From contig JBARRP010000175.1 of the NCBI GenBank assembly GCA_049644285.1, positions 1 to 5,618 on the forward strand: 5,618 nucleotides of DNA. Direction: 5' to 3'. A program made the translations under genes and the position numbers. Below, piece by piece: positions 1 to 5,233 of this stretch. The notes below the pieces were generated by a model. It had not been told where the DNA came from, ran no database searches, and saw only the letters and a list, made by a program, of their open reading frames with translations. Position 1 is the stretch's first letter; each line of letters starts with the position of its first letter. This stretch comes from CAVRXT01 sp049644285. GTDB taxonomy: Bacteria > Acidobacteriota > Terriglobia > Acidiferrales > UBA7541.

Positions 1-1152
1 GAACGAAAGAGCAACGAAGTCGATCCTACGATAACCGTGTTCCAGCCGCCGCGAGACTTTCTGAGCAGGTTGCAGCGTCGTTGGCGCGACTTCCAAATCA
101 AACGGAGCACCGCACCCTACCGCAAAACGCGCCCCGCTGGTTATGAGGCATTCAGCGACGATCGCACCCGCTGCCGCGAGGAGTTATTGCAACAGATTCC
201 TCCCTGCGATCTGCTCCATATTCAGCAAATGTACCAATTCGTGGACTACGCCACTTTCTTTTCCGAAATGCCGAAGCGCGTGCCGATCGTTCGAACGCTT
301 CACGACGCCAGTTTTTTTGCAGGCGGCTGCCATTCTCCCGAGGGCTGCCCGAAATATACGGAGCAATGTGGAAGCTGCCCACAATTGGGATCGAAGGATC
401 CCCGAGACTTGTCGAATCAAATTTGGCAACGGAAGTCGTCGGCGTTCCGGAATATTCCTGCGGGCCGGCTCGCGATTGTGACGCCGAGCCGCTGGTTGAT
501 GGAAGAAGCTCAGCGGAGCAGTCTGTTGAGAGATTTTCCGATTGTGCGAATTCCCATTGGCATAAACACCGAGGATTTCCGGCCGCGTGACAAGAATTTC
601 GCGCGTGATGTGCTTTCGATCCCACCGGACGCCAAGGTCGTATTGTTTGTTGCTGAGCCCATTAGTCGCTCCATTAAGAACTTTTCGCCCCTTGCTGAAG
701 CCCTAGAGGGCCTGGATGTGCCGAATCTGCTTCTCGTATCGGCGGGAGGAGGAAAACCTCCCGCGGAGGTACGAGTGCCGTATCTGAGTCTCGGGTCGAT
801 ACAAAACGAACGGCTGCTTTCCCTCGCTTACAGCGCGGCCGATGTTTTCGTGCTTCCCTCACGGCAAGAGAGCTTTGGGCTATCCATTGTGGAAGCCATT
901 GCCTGCGGCACTCCTGCAGTTGGCTTTGCGGTCGGCGGAATATCGGACATCATCCGCACCGGGGTTACTGGGATTTTAGTTCCCCCGCAAGACTTCGCTG
1001 CGCTTCGCGCAGCAATTTCTGACCTGCTGAAGAATCCCAGGAGTGCAGATTTGGCGAGCAGTTGCCGAAGTGTCGCGGTGGAGGAGTATAGCCTCGACGT
1101 AATGGCGAAGCGGCATGTTGAGCTCTATGAATCAATGATCGCCCGCCATTAG
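1..1152 (+). CDS. GT4-type glycosyltransferase, 5' end outside window
   Basis: The frame is open from the first base, so the GTG at 37 is probably internal and the true start lies upstream. The product resembles GT-B fold, GT4-family enzymes that move a sugar from an activated donor to a growing polysaccharide or lipid-linked glycan. Counting the first window codon as residue 1, HDASFF (from residue 101) is followed by a cysteine cluster C-x5-C-x6-C-x2-C ending in CPQLG, typical of a colanic-acid-like subgroup and possibly metal-binding. R223 and K226 fit the donor-phosphate contact region. E290 and E298 form the E-x7-E motif (ESFGLSIVE) of the nucleotide-sugar domain, followed by the usual CGTPAV-GG-DII-G-TGILV-P pattern. 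The C-terminal helix region looks complete and the gene ends at TAG. No signal peptide or membrane segment is visible, so a cytoplasmic or membrane-peripheral enzyme is inferred. Donor and acceptor cannot be read from sequence. Confidence 0.9.
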   Translation, partial: ERKSNEVDPTITVFQPPRDFLSRLQRRWRDFQIKRSTAPYRKTRPAGYEAFSDDRTRCREELLQQIPPCDLLHIQQMYQFVDYATFFSEMPKRVPIVRTLHDASFFAGGCHSPEGCPKYTEQCGSCPQLGSKDPRDLSNQIWQRKSSAFRNIPAGRLAIVTPSRWLMEEAQRSSLLRDFPIVRIPIGINTEDFRPRDKNFARDVLSIPPDAKVVLFVAEPISRSIKNFSPLAEALEGLDVPNLLLVSAGGGKPPAEVRVPYLSLGSIQNERLLSLAYSAADVFVLPSRQESFGLSIVEAIACGTPAVGFAVGGISDIIRTGVTGILVPPQDFAALRAAISDLLKNPRSADLASSCRSVAVEEYSLDVMAKRHVELYESMIARH

Positions 1153-1219
1153 TCCTCCAGTTCGCTGCGTGTCTGGCATAGCTCTGACGCAACTCCGCGC
1201 ACTGTCCACATCTTGCACT

Positions 1220-1555
1220 TCAGCTATGGCTCACCAATTCGCGTGGGATTGCTTCAGAACTTTGATTCATAGTGAATTTGCATAAACCTTTTTCGGTGTC
1301 GCACAACTCCGCAATCACCTCTGGCTTCCACTTTTTAATCGCTGCAATTACCTCCTTCTCCTCTGACCTACGTGCGTCGTCTAGATAGGTGACTCGGCCT
1401 TTGTTAAGCCGCTCTGCACACCAGCTAACTGGAACAGCTCGGGTGCTCCCGCCGAATTGGCCCACGATCGGCCCGTCAACGAGCGCGACATCGAATTCGG
1501 TTTCCAGGCCGCGCAGATCGTTACAGGCGAATTTGGGAAACCCCATAAATGATTC
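1220..1555 (-). pseudogene. C-terminal remnant of a probable SAM-dependent methyltransferase
   Basis: Reading the minus strand, about 110 residues make a plausible protein: FDVALVDGP, then a spacer, an L-x-KG-RVTYLDDA segment and a charged, Trp-containing tail (EVIAAIKKWKPEV). The DVALVDGP and TYLDDA strands match the second half of class I methyltransferases of the Methyltransf_24/FkbM-like kind. The N-terminal SAM-binding half (the glycine-rich motif I) is absent. Upstream on this strand the frame stays open to 1660, but that part is antisense to the glycosidase remnant and does not look like protein. I therefore put the break near 1555. The gene lies convergent to the glycosyltransferase, with about 67 bases between them and no clear terminator. 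It may have belonged to a glycan-modification cluster. Family assignment is by motif only; a short intact gene of unknown type is the alternative. Confidence 0.5.
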
Positions 1556-1559
1556 GTAA

Positions 1560-1861
1560 TCGCATCGGGACGACTCGGATTTCGACGCGGTCTGCAAGGC
1601 CATACAAGCGAAGGGGTTCACTGTCGTGCACGCGTTCATCGCGTACGACTGGGATAACACTCACTGTACTGTGCCGGTCCAGAACGTCAATGGGGATGGG
1701 CCGTGGTTAAATGACGATTCGGCCACACCGAATAATGCCTACTCTTAAAATGTCGGTCATCTCGTGGCCGAAGCTGCGTCTCATGGGATCATACTCGCCC
1801 TGTTACCGGTGGATGCGGCATGTATCGTGACCGTACGCGTAGTGACCTCCGGCAATGCCTT
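1560..1861 (+). pseudogene. DUF4038/GH140 apiosidase-like glycosidase, 5' fragment
   Basis: The frame with codons at 1560, 1563 and so on reads HRDDSDFDAV, AIQAKGFTVVHAF, NVNGDGPWLNDDSATPNNAY, then a TAA at 1746-1748, then NVGHLVAEAASHGIILALLP and VVTSGNA. This follows the N-terminal half of the (beta/alpha)8 barrel of DUF4038 (PF13204) proteins, which include the GH140 apiosidases acting on plant pectin side chains. The true N-terminus is missing: a TAA at 1557-1559 closes the frame where it meets the antisense methyltransferase remnant. The piece stops at the left end of the mobile element. Its continuation is at 5219-5598, and joining the two at the shared CCTT restores the frame. The in-frame TAA and the missing start show that the gene is dead whether or not the element is present. 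Confidence 0.75.
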
Positions 1862-1882
1862 GGACTGAGCATTCAAATGCGC
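1847..1882. other. attL, left recombination junction, crossover at TT 1860-1861
   Basis: This is the boundary between host glycosidase sequence (to 1859) and element sequence (from 1862). The host arm (CTCC, then ATGC, up to base 1859) and the element arm (GGACT from 1862, then GC at 1869-1870) are each half of a dyad whose partner lies at attR. CCTT at 1858-1861 recurs at 5217-5220. The TT placement is the only one that centres both reconstructed dyads. Confidence 0.7.
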
Positions 1883-2190
1883 CGCATAGCGACGCTGAGA
1901 GTCGACGTTTCCGAGTAACCCATCCCTATCATCCGTTGTACCAGCAAGAATTCGAACTCGTCTCTTACCGCCAGAACTGGGGCGAGGACAGGGTCTGGTT
2001 TCAGGACAGAGATGGTCGCCTGCATTCCTTGCCAATGAGTTGGACCGACGTGGGTGCGGTCGATCCGTTCGTGGCTGTAGCGGCGGGGCGATCGCAGTTT
2101 CGAGTGGCGGACTTGATCGAACTGGCGAAGCAGATGGACGGATGGAAGTCAGAGCGAATCGAGAGAACTGTAAAGGAAAATAGGTCATGA
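1855..2190 (+). CDS. DUF5372-like protein, start codon region replaced by host sequence
   Basis: The 111-residue product is unknown in function but resembles the small DUF5372 family often found beside serine recombinases. Features are RFRVTHPYHP (residues 18-27), EFELV, NWGEDRVWF, DGRLHSLPMSWTDV, and DPFVAVAAGRSQFRVADLIEL near the end. It is short, soluble, strand-rich and without membrane segments. The annotated ATG (1855-1857) lies in the host flank, outside the element, and has no Shine-Dalgarno before it. The element-borne part begins at codon CCT (1858). In a circularised element the same frame would start at GTG 5205 behind GAGGAGG, giving M-K-R-S-P-W-T-E-H and about 114 residues. The integrated copy is therefore probably a truncated or weakly expressed form. 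Its stop overlaps an ATG in another frame (ATGA, 2187), which I do not treat as a gene. A role in recombination, such as directionality or accessory binding, is a guess from context only. Confidence 0.75.
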   Translation: MPWTEHSNAPHSDAESRRFRVTHPYHPLYQQEFELVSYRQNWGEDRVWFQDRDGRLHSLPMSWTDVGAVDPFVAVAAGRSQFRVADLIELAKQMDGWKSERIERTVKENRS

Positions 2191-2252
2191 CTGTAAAGCA
2201 AATGTTGTCAGGGGTCGCGGTGGTGAACGACTCTGGAATTGTCAATAAACTC

Positions 2253-2270
2253 GAATATTACTCAATATTC
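2253..2270. repeat. Perfect inverted repeat, 7-base arms
   Basis: GAATATT (2253-2259) and AATATTC (2264-2270) are exact reverse complements with a 4-base spacer. It lies 26 bases upstream of the -35 box. Arms this AT-rich make a poor terminator and there is no T-run, so a protein-binding site is the better reading. Confidence 0.55.
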
Positions 2271-2276
2271 TCAAGG

Positions 2277-2291
2277 TCTTCCCAACTGAAA
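2277..2291 (+). repeat. Direct repeat copy 1, upstream of -35
   Basis: TCTTCC (2277-2282), two bases, then ACTGAAA (2285-2291). The same two blocks recur at 2335-2351 with a four-base gap. This copy ends 5 bases before the -35 box. Confidence 0.45.
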
Positions 2292-2295
2292 AGCC

Positions 2296-2323
2296 TTGAC
2301 AAGATACCCGTATTAGTCATAAT
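2296..2323 (+). promoter_or_regulatory. Sigma70-like promoter for the HTH-recombinase operon
   Basis: A perfect -35 box, TTGACA (2296-2301), is followed by a 16-base spacer and CATAAT (2318-2323), which matches the -10 consensus at five of six positions. Transcription would start near 2330, about 38 bases before the GTG of the HTH gene. The -10 box is covered by the palindrome at 2317-2328. Confidence 0.65.
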
Positions 2324-2328
2324 TATGA
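2317..2328. promoter_or_regulatory. 12-base palindrome over the -10 box, candidate operator
   Basis: TCATAATTATGA equals its own reverse complement. It extends with one mismatch to 18 bases (2314-2331). Overlap with the -10 box means anything bound here would block the promoter. The binding protein is not known. Confidence 0.5.
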
Positions 2329-2334
2329 TTACAG

Positions 2335-2351
2335 TCTTCCGAGGACTGAAA
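2335..2351 (+). repeat. Direct repeat copy 2, in the leader
   Basis: TCTTCC (2335-2340), four bases, then ACTGAAA (2345-2351). It repeats 2277-2291 and falls just after the expected transcription start. Together with copy 1 it brackets the promoter. Confidence 0.45.
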
Positions 2352-2367
2352 CGGGACCGAGACGAGA

Positions 2368-2835
2368 GTGCCGCGAGTGAAAGACAACAACCCCGACAAA
2401 CAGAGAACCTTGCGGCAACACGGAACCTTCAACCCCCGCCCGCAAGATGTGACCCATCCGCTGTTTCAGGACAGCGAGTTCTTCGATGCCCACGACTTGG
2501 TCCAGGTAAAATACGAGATGCTGCGACAGGTCCGTGTGGACAAGCGGCCGGTTTCCCAAACGGCCAAGGAGTTTGGTTACTCGCGGCCGTCGTTCTATCA
2601 AGCCGAATTCACTTTCGAGCAAAGTGGCTTGTCCGGATTGCTGCCCGGGAAGCGCGGTCCGAGAAGCGGCCACAAGCTCACTCCGGAGGTGATGAAGTTC
2701 GTGGCCGAGCAGAGGACCGCGGACCCGTCGCTGAGTTTCGCTCAGCTCGCGGAAGCGGTGAAACAGAAGTTCAATTTGCGGGTGCATCCCCGCAGCATCG
2801 AGCGCCAACTTCTGCGGGAAAAAAAACGCCAGTGA
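2368..2835 (+). CDS. Two-HTH DNA-binding protein, transposase-like N-terminal domain without catalytic part
   Basis: The 155-residue protein has a leading segment with NPRPQ and HPLFQDSEFFD. A first helix-turn-helix covers about residues 45-78 (QVKYEMLRQVRVDKRPVSQTA…FGYSRPSFYQ). A basic linker follows at 90-104 (GLLPGKRGPRS). A second helical domain covers about 120-150 (LAEAVKQKFNLRVHPRSIERQL). This paired layout resembles the DNA-binding half of IS630/IS481-type transposases, but no DDE catalytic domain follows. A DNA-binding regulator or recombination accessory factor is therefore inferred. GTG 2368 is taken as start; GTG 2377 is an in-frame alternative, and neither has a strong Shine-Dalgarno. 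The gene is the first behind the promoter at 2296-2323. Its 3' end carries an A8 run (2819-2826), and its stop TGA overlaps a possible GTG start (2832) of the next gene. Confidence 0.8.
   Translation: MPRVKDNNPDKQRTLRQHGTFNPRPQDVTHPLFQDSEFFDAHDLVQVKYEMLRQVRVDKRPVSQTAKEFGYSRPSFYQAEFTFEQSGLSGLLPGKRGPRSGHKLTPEVMKFVAEQRTADPSLSFAQLAEAVKQKFNLRVHPRSIERQLLREKKRQ
2819..2826 (+). other. A8 slippery run, possible -1 frameshift site
   Basis: Codons gaa-aaa-aaa-cgc place the heptamer A-AAA-AAA in the phase used for -1 slippage in many IS elements. Slipping back one base enters the frame of the next gene (T-P-V-S-M-P-S-S…) and would give a fusion of about 253 residues. The normal stop is only seven bases after the run. 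No obvious downstream stem was found by eye. Confidence 0.35.
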
Positions 2836-2837
2836 GC

Positions 2838-3128
2838 ATGCCGTCCTCTTACCCTCCCGCGCCACCGGATCAAGGTAGATGGGTCGCCGCATACGAAGAG
2901 CTCAGACGTCAGTTCCTGAGCGGGCAGCAAGGACCAGGGTTGGCCCTATTCCTACGACGCGGCATGCGGGAGTTGATGACTGCGTGTTTGCTCTGCGCCG
3001 CGCCACCTCCAACCGAGGTACTTGCTGTAGCCATTGATGACGCAGTTCTTCCTCAGGGCGTGCGTACCGAGGTGGTTCTGATCCTCGCGGGAATGCTGCT
3101 GCACAGCTGCCAGGAGTCAAGATCATGA
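2838..3128 (+). CDS. Small element-encoded protein of unknown function
   Basis: This 96-residue protein has no domain I can name. It has a Pro-rich start (PSSYPPAPP), an amphipathic central part (WVAAYEELRRQFL … GPGLALFLRRGMRELM), a Pro-rich turn (AAPPPTE) and a hydrophobic C-terminal helix (VRTEVVLILAGMLLHS) that is short for a membrane span. ATG 2838 is chosen. GTG 2832, which overlaps the upstream TGA as GTGA, adds only two residues and would favour translational coupling. A -1 slip at 2819-2826 would instead fuse it to the HTH protein. Its stop overlaps the recombinase ATG (ATGA at 3125-3128). Fixed position between HTH gene and recombinase points to an accessory role in recombination or its control; that is inference. 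Frame 3 is open upstream as far as 2187, but that stretch is a shadow of the HTH gene. Confidence 0.7.
   Translation: MPSSYPPAPPDQGRWVAAYEELRRQFLSGQQGPGLALFLRRGMRELMTACLLCAAPPPTEVLAVAIDDAVLPQGVRTEVVLILAGMLLHSCQESRS
3112..3116 (+). promoter_or_regulatory. Ribosome binding site of the recombinase gene
   Basis: AGGAG lies 8 bases before ATG 3125, inside the 3' end of the preceding gene. With the ATGA overlap it fixes the recombinase start and suggests coupled translation. Confidence 0.75.
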
Positions 3129-5215
3129 CTTCAGACACCCATCAAAAAGTAAAGGCTGTTCATCTCCAACGGAATGCCTATCTCTACATCCGGCAATCGA
3201 CACTGCGTCAAGTCTTCGAAAACAGCGAAAGCACGAAACGTCAATACGCGTTGCGCCAGAAGGCCGTGGCGTTGGGCTGGCCCGAGGATCGGATCATCGT
3301 CATTGATACCGACCTTGGACAGTCGGGAGCTTCCGCCGCCGACCGGGAAGGCTTTCAACGGCTGGTTACCGAGGTGAGCTTGGGGCGAGCCGGAATCGTA
3401 CTGGGACTGGAAGTGTCCCGATTGGCGCGCAACTCGAGCGACTGGCATCGGTTGTTAGAGATCTGTGCTCTTACCCAGGCCTTGATCCTGGATGAAGATG
3501 GCGTCTATGATCCGGCGCACTTCAATGATCGCCTCCTGTTGGGCCTGAAGGGAACCATGTCAGAAGCGGAACTGCACGTTCTTCGAGCGCGCTTACAGGG
3601 TGGAATCCTCAATAAAGCTAGACGTGGTGAACTCGTGATCCGGCCGCCCATTGGATTGATCTACAACTCCGAAGGTAGATTGGTGCTCGATCCGGACAAG
3701 CAAGTGCAAGACGCTCTGCGGTTGTTGTTCGATACGTTCCGCCGCACCGGATCGGCGATGGCCACCGTAAGAACTTTCCGATGCCAAAGCCTGCTGTTCC
3801 CACGACGCGTGCACGCGGGTCCGCAAAAAGGAGATTTGATGTGGGGCGTACTGGGACACAGTCAAGTGCTCCGTATTTTGCACAACCCGAGATACGCTGG
3901 CGCTTTCGCCTACGGCCGAAGTCATACGCGCAAAAGTGTGGACGGCGGCTTCGAGATTATCCATGTGCCGAAAGAGGAATGGGAAACTCTGATTCCGGGA
4001 GCTCATGCCGGCTACATTTCTTGGGAAGACTGTGAGCAAAATCAGAGGCGGCTCCACGAAAGTGCGCAGGCGATTGGATGGGACCGTCGTAAGAGCCCCG
4101 CCCGAGAAGGACCGGCCCTCCTGCAGGGACTGATTCTCTGTGGCCGCTGCGGAGAGCGCATGACGGTTCGCTATCACAGCCGCCAGGGACGCTTATGGCC
4201 GGAATATGTGTGCCAGCGTGATGGGATCGAGCATGCCAAACCAGTGTGTCAGCGGATTCCCGGGGCGGGCATCGATCAAGCCATCGGCGAACTGTTGGTG
4301 GACGCAGTGAGTCCAGTGGCGCTCGAGGTCGCACTCAGCGTCCAGCAAGAACTGCAGTGCCGGATCGAGGAAGCAGACCGGCTCCGTCAGAAGCAGGTGG
4401 AGCGGGCACAATATGAAGCGGACCTAGCGCGCCGGCGTTACATGCGAGTCGATCCCGACAACCGACTAGTTGCGGACTCGCTCGAAGCCGAGTGGAACAG
4501 CAAACTGCGCACTCTCAGCGAGACGCAGCAAGTACGCGAACGTCAGCGCGAGCAAGACCGAAAGGTCCTAAGCGAACCACAGCGGGCTGCGATTCTCGCC
4601 CTGGCCACGAACTTTCCTGCACTCTGGCGTGACCCAAACACGCCGGATCGCGAGCGTAAACGGATGATCCGTCTGTTGCTGGAAGACATCACCTTGCTTC
4701 GCGGCGAACAAATTACGCTGCACATTCGTTTCAGGGGCGGAGCTGCAAAAACTCTGACCTTGCCGCTTCCTCTCAACTCCTGGCAGCAGCGACAAACGAG
4801 TCCCGACGTGGTGAAGGAGATCGATCAGCTGCTCGATCACCACACCTATCCACAGATTGCGGCCATACTGAACGAGGGCGGCATGCGTTCCGGTGAGGGG
4901 AAAGCGTTCACCTCTCGAATCGTCGCTCGTATCCAGCGGAGTTATGCCCTCATGCCGCGCCATGATCGGTTGCGAAAGGCGGGCATGCTGACCGTCAAGG
5001 AAATGGCCGCACTGCTCGAAATCTGCCCACAACAAGTCAAAATATGGAACCAGCATGGATTGATTCGCGGCCACGCCTACAACGACAAGAACGACTGCCT
5101 GTACGAGCACCCGGGCGAGAACCCGCCGCGAAAAGCACAAGGCGTCAAACTATCCCAGCGACTCGTAACCAGGGTTGTATCGCAACGTATCGAGGAGGTG
5201 CAGTGTGAAGCGTAG
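3125..5215 (+). CDS. Large serine recombinase (site-specific integrase of the element)
   Basis: The 696-residue product carries a resolvase-type catalytic domain (about 18-160). Ser25 in YIRQS is the expected nucleophile, with R23, E96, S98, R99 and R102 (LEVSRLARN) around the active site. A recombinase domain (about 175-265) ends with the usual LHNPRYAGAFAYGR block. A zinc ribbon follows, C339-x2-C342 … C363 … C375. A long charged coiled coil (about 405-485) comes next, then an extra C-terminal part: an IAAILNEGG-type helical unit (about 570-605) and a MerR-like helix-turn-helix (about 620-660, TVKEMAALLEICPQQVKIW). Such enzymes form a 5' phosphoserine link and exchange strands across a two-base core, here proposed as TT. 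The gene looks intact. The start is fixed by AGGAG and the ATGA overlap. The last 11 bases overlap the outward-facing GTG start at 5205, and the TAG lies 4 bases from the crossover. Confidence 0.95.
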   Translation: MTSDTHQKVKAVHLQRNAYLYIRQSTLRQVFENSESTKRQYALRQKAVALGWPEDRIIVIDTDLGQSGASAADREGFQRLVTEVSLGRAGIVLGLEVSRLARNSSDWHRLLEICALTQALILDEDGVYDPAHFNDRLLLGLKGTMSEAELHVLRARLQGGILNKARRGELVIRPPIGLIYNSEGRLVLDPDKQVQDALRLLFDTFRRTGSAMATVRTFRCQSLLFPRRVHAGPQKGDLMWGVLGHSQVLRILHNPRYAGAFAYGRSHTRKSVDGGFEIIHVPKEEWETLIPGAHAGYISWEDCEQNQRRLHESAQAIGWDRRKSPAREGPALLQGLILCGRCGERMTVRYHSRQGRLWPEYVCQRDGIEHAKPVCQRIPGAGIDQAIGELLVDAVSPVALEVALSVQQELQCRIEEADRLRQKQVERAQYEADLARRRYMRVDPDNRLVADSLEAEWNSKLRTLSETQQVRERQREQDRKVLSEPQRAAILALATNFPALWRDPNTPDRERKRMIRLLLEDITLLRGEQITLHIRFRGGAAKTLTLPLPLNSWQQRQTSPDVVKEIDQLLDHHTYPQIAAILNEGGMRSGEGKAFTSRIVARIQRSYALMPRHDRLRKAGMLTVKEMAALLEICPQQVKIWNQHGLIRGHAYNDKNDCLYEHPGENPPRKAQGVKLSQRLVTRVVSQRIEEVQCEA

Positions 5216-5216
5216 T
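5192..5216 (+). promoter_or_regulatory. Ribosome binding site and GTG start reading out of the right end (5' end of the split DUF5372 gene)
   Basis: GAGGAGG (5192-5198) is the strongest Shine-Dalgarno seen in the window. It stands 6 bases before GTG 5205. The codons GTG-AAG-CGT-AGT run past the recombinase stop in another frame and reach the crossover. In the integrated form they read into host DNA and end at TAG 5238-5240 after 11 residues. In the circle they continue as CCT-TGG-ACT-GAG-CAT, the DUF5372 frame starting at 1858. The overlap with the recombinase end matches the overlapping style of the other gene joints in this element. Confidence 0.7.
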
Positions 5217-5233
5217 CCTTCGCATATGGGGAG
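5199..5233. other. attR, right recombination junction, crossover at TT 5219-5220
   Basis: The element arm (TGAAGCGTAGTCC, ending at 5218) is followed by TT and the host arm (CGCAT…GGAG, 5221-5233). The five bases AGTCC next to TT mirror GGACT at 1862-1866. The host arm mirrors the left host arm at 8 of 13 positions. Confidence 0.7.

Larger units (their letters stand above)
2191..2367 (+). promoter_or_regulatory. AT-rich intergenic control region of the element
   Basis: This 177-base gap has no convincing gene and is clearly more AT-rich than its surroundings. It contains a perfect inverted repeat (2253-2270), a pair of direct repeats (2277-2291 and 2335-2351) flanking a sigma70-like promoter (2296-2323), and a 12-base palindrome over the -10 box (2317-2328). 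It is the only likely promoter of the element. It points at the HTH gene and so at the recombinase. The clustering of symmetric sites suggests repression by a DNA-binding protein, with the adjacent HTH protein the natural candidate. Confidence 0.6.
1860..5220 (+). mobile_element. Large-serine-recombinase element (about 3.36 kb) inserted in a glycosidase gene
   Basis: The two halves of one DUF4038/GH140 gene are separated by this block, which carries its own serine recombinase and three companion genes. Left flank …GGCAATGCCTT and right flank CCTTCGCATATGG… share only CCTT. Removing one copy and the DNA between them joins …S-G-N-A-F-A-Y-G-E-W-L-G in frame, the motif expected in this glycosidase family. 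The element unit is therefore 3359 bases. A short core with no long terminal repeats or target duplication fits serine recombinase chemistry, which uses a two-base crossover, rather than DDE transposition. Gene order is DUF5372, control region, two-HTH protein, 96-residue protein, recombinase. I recall a repeated four-gene block of this sort (y4bA-D/y4pH-K) on the Sinorhizobium NGR234 plasmid; that parallel is from memory and unchecked. No cargo gene (resistance, toxin, metabolism) is present. Confidence 0.85.

Noticed and set aside
37..39. GTG at 37 as start of the glycosyltransferase
   Set aside because: The frame is open back to base 1, no Shine-Dalgarno precedes it, and GT4 enzymes need more N-terminal sequence than this start would give.
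1153..1219. Terminator between the convergent glycosyltransferase and methyltransferase remnant
   Set aside because: No GC-rich stem followed by a T-run could be found by eye; only weak GCGT/ACGC pairing near 1167-1190.
1560..1660. Minus-strand open frame as the N-terminal part of the methyltransferase
   Set aside because: It is the reverse of a recognisable glycosidase segment and contains no SAM-binding motif.
2332..2348. CAGTC…GACTG short inverted repeat in the leader
   Set aside because: Five-base arms with a 7-base loop and no T-run. It is largely explained by direct repeat copy 2, so it is not called separately as an attenuator.
2187..3128. A 313-codon open frame starting at an ATG that overlaps the DUF5372 stop (ATGA) and running through to the small gene
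   Set aside because: From 2368 to 2835 it is the shifted frame of the HTH gene, whose product is clearly protein-like. The rest before 2368 is the AT-rich control region. Only the part from 2838 (or 2832) is kept.
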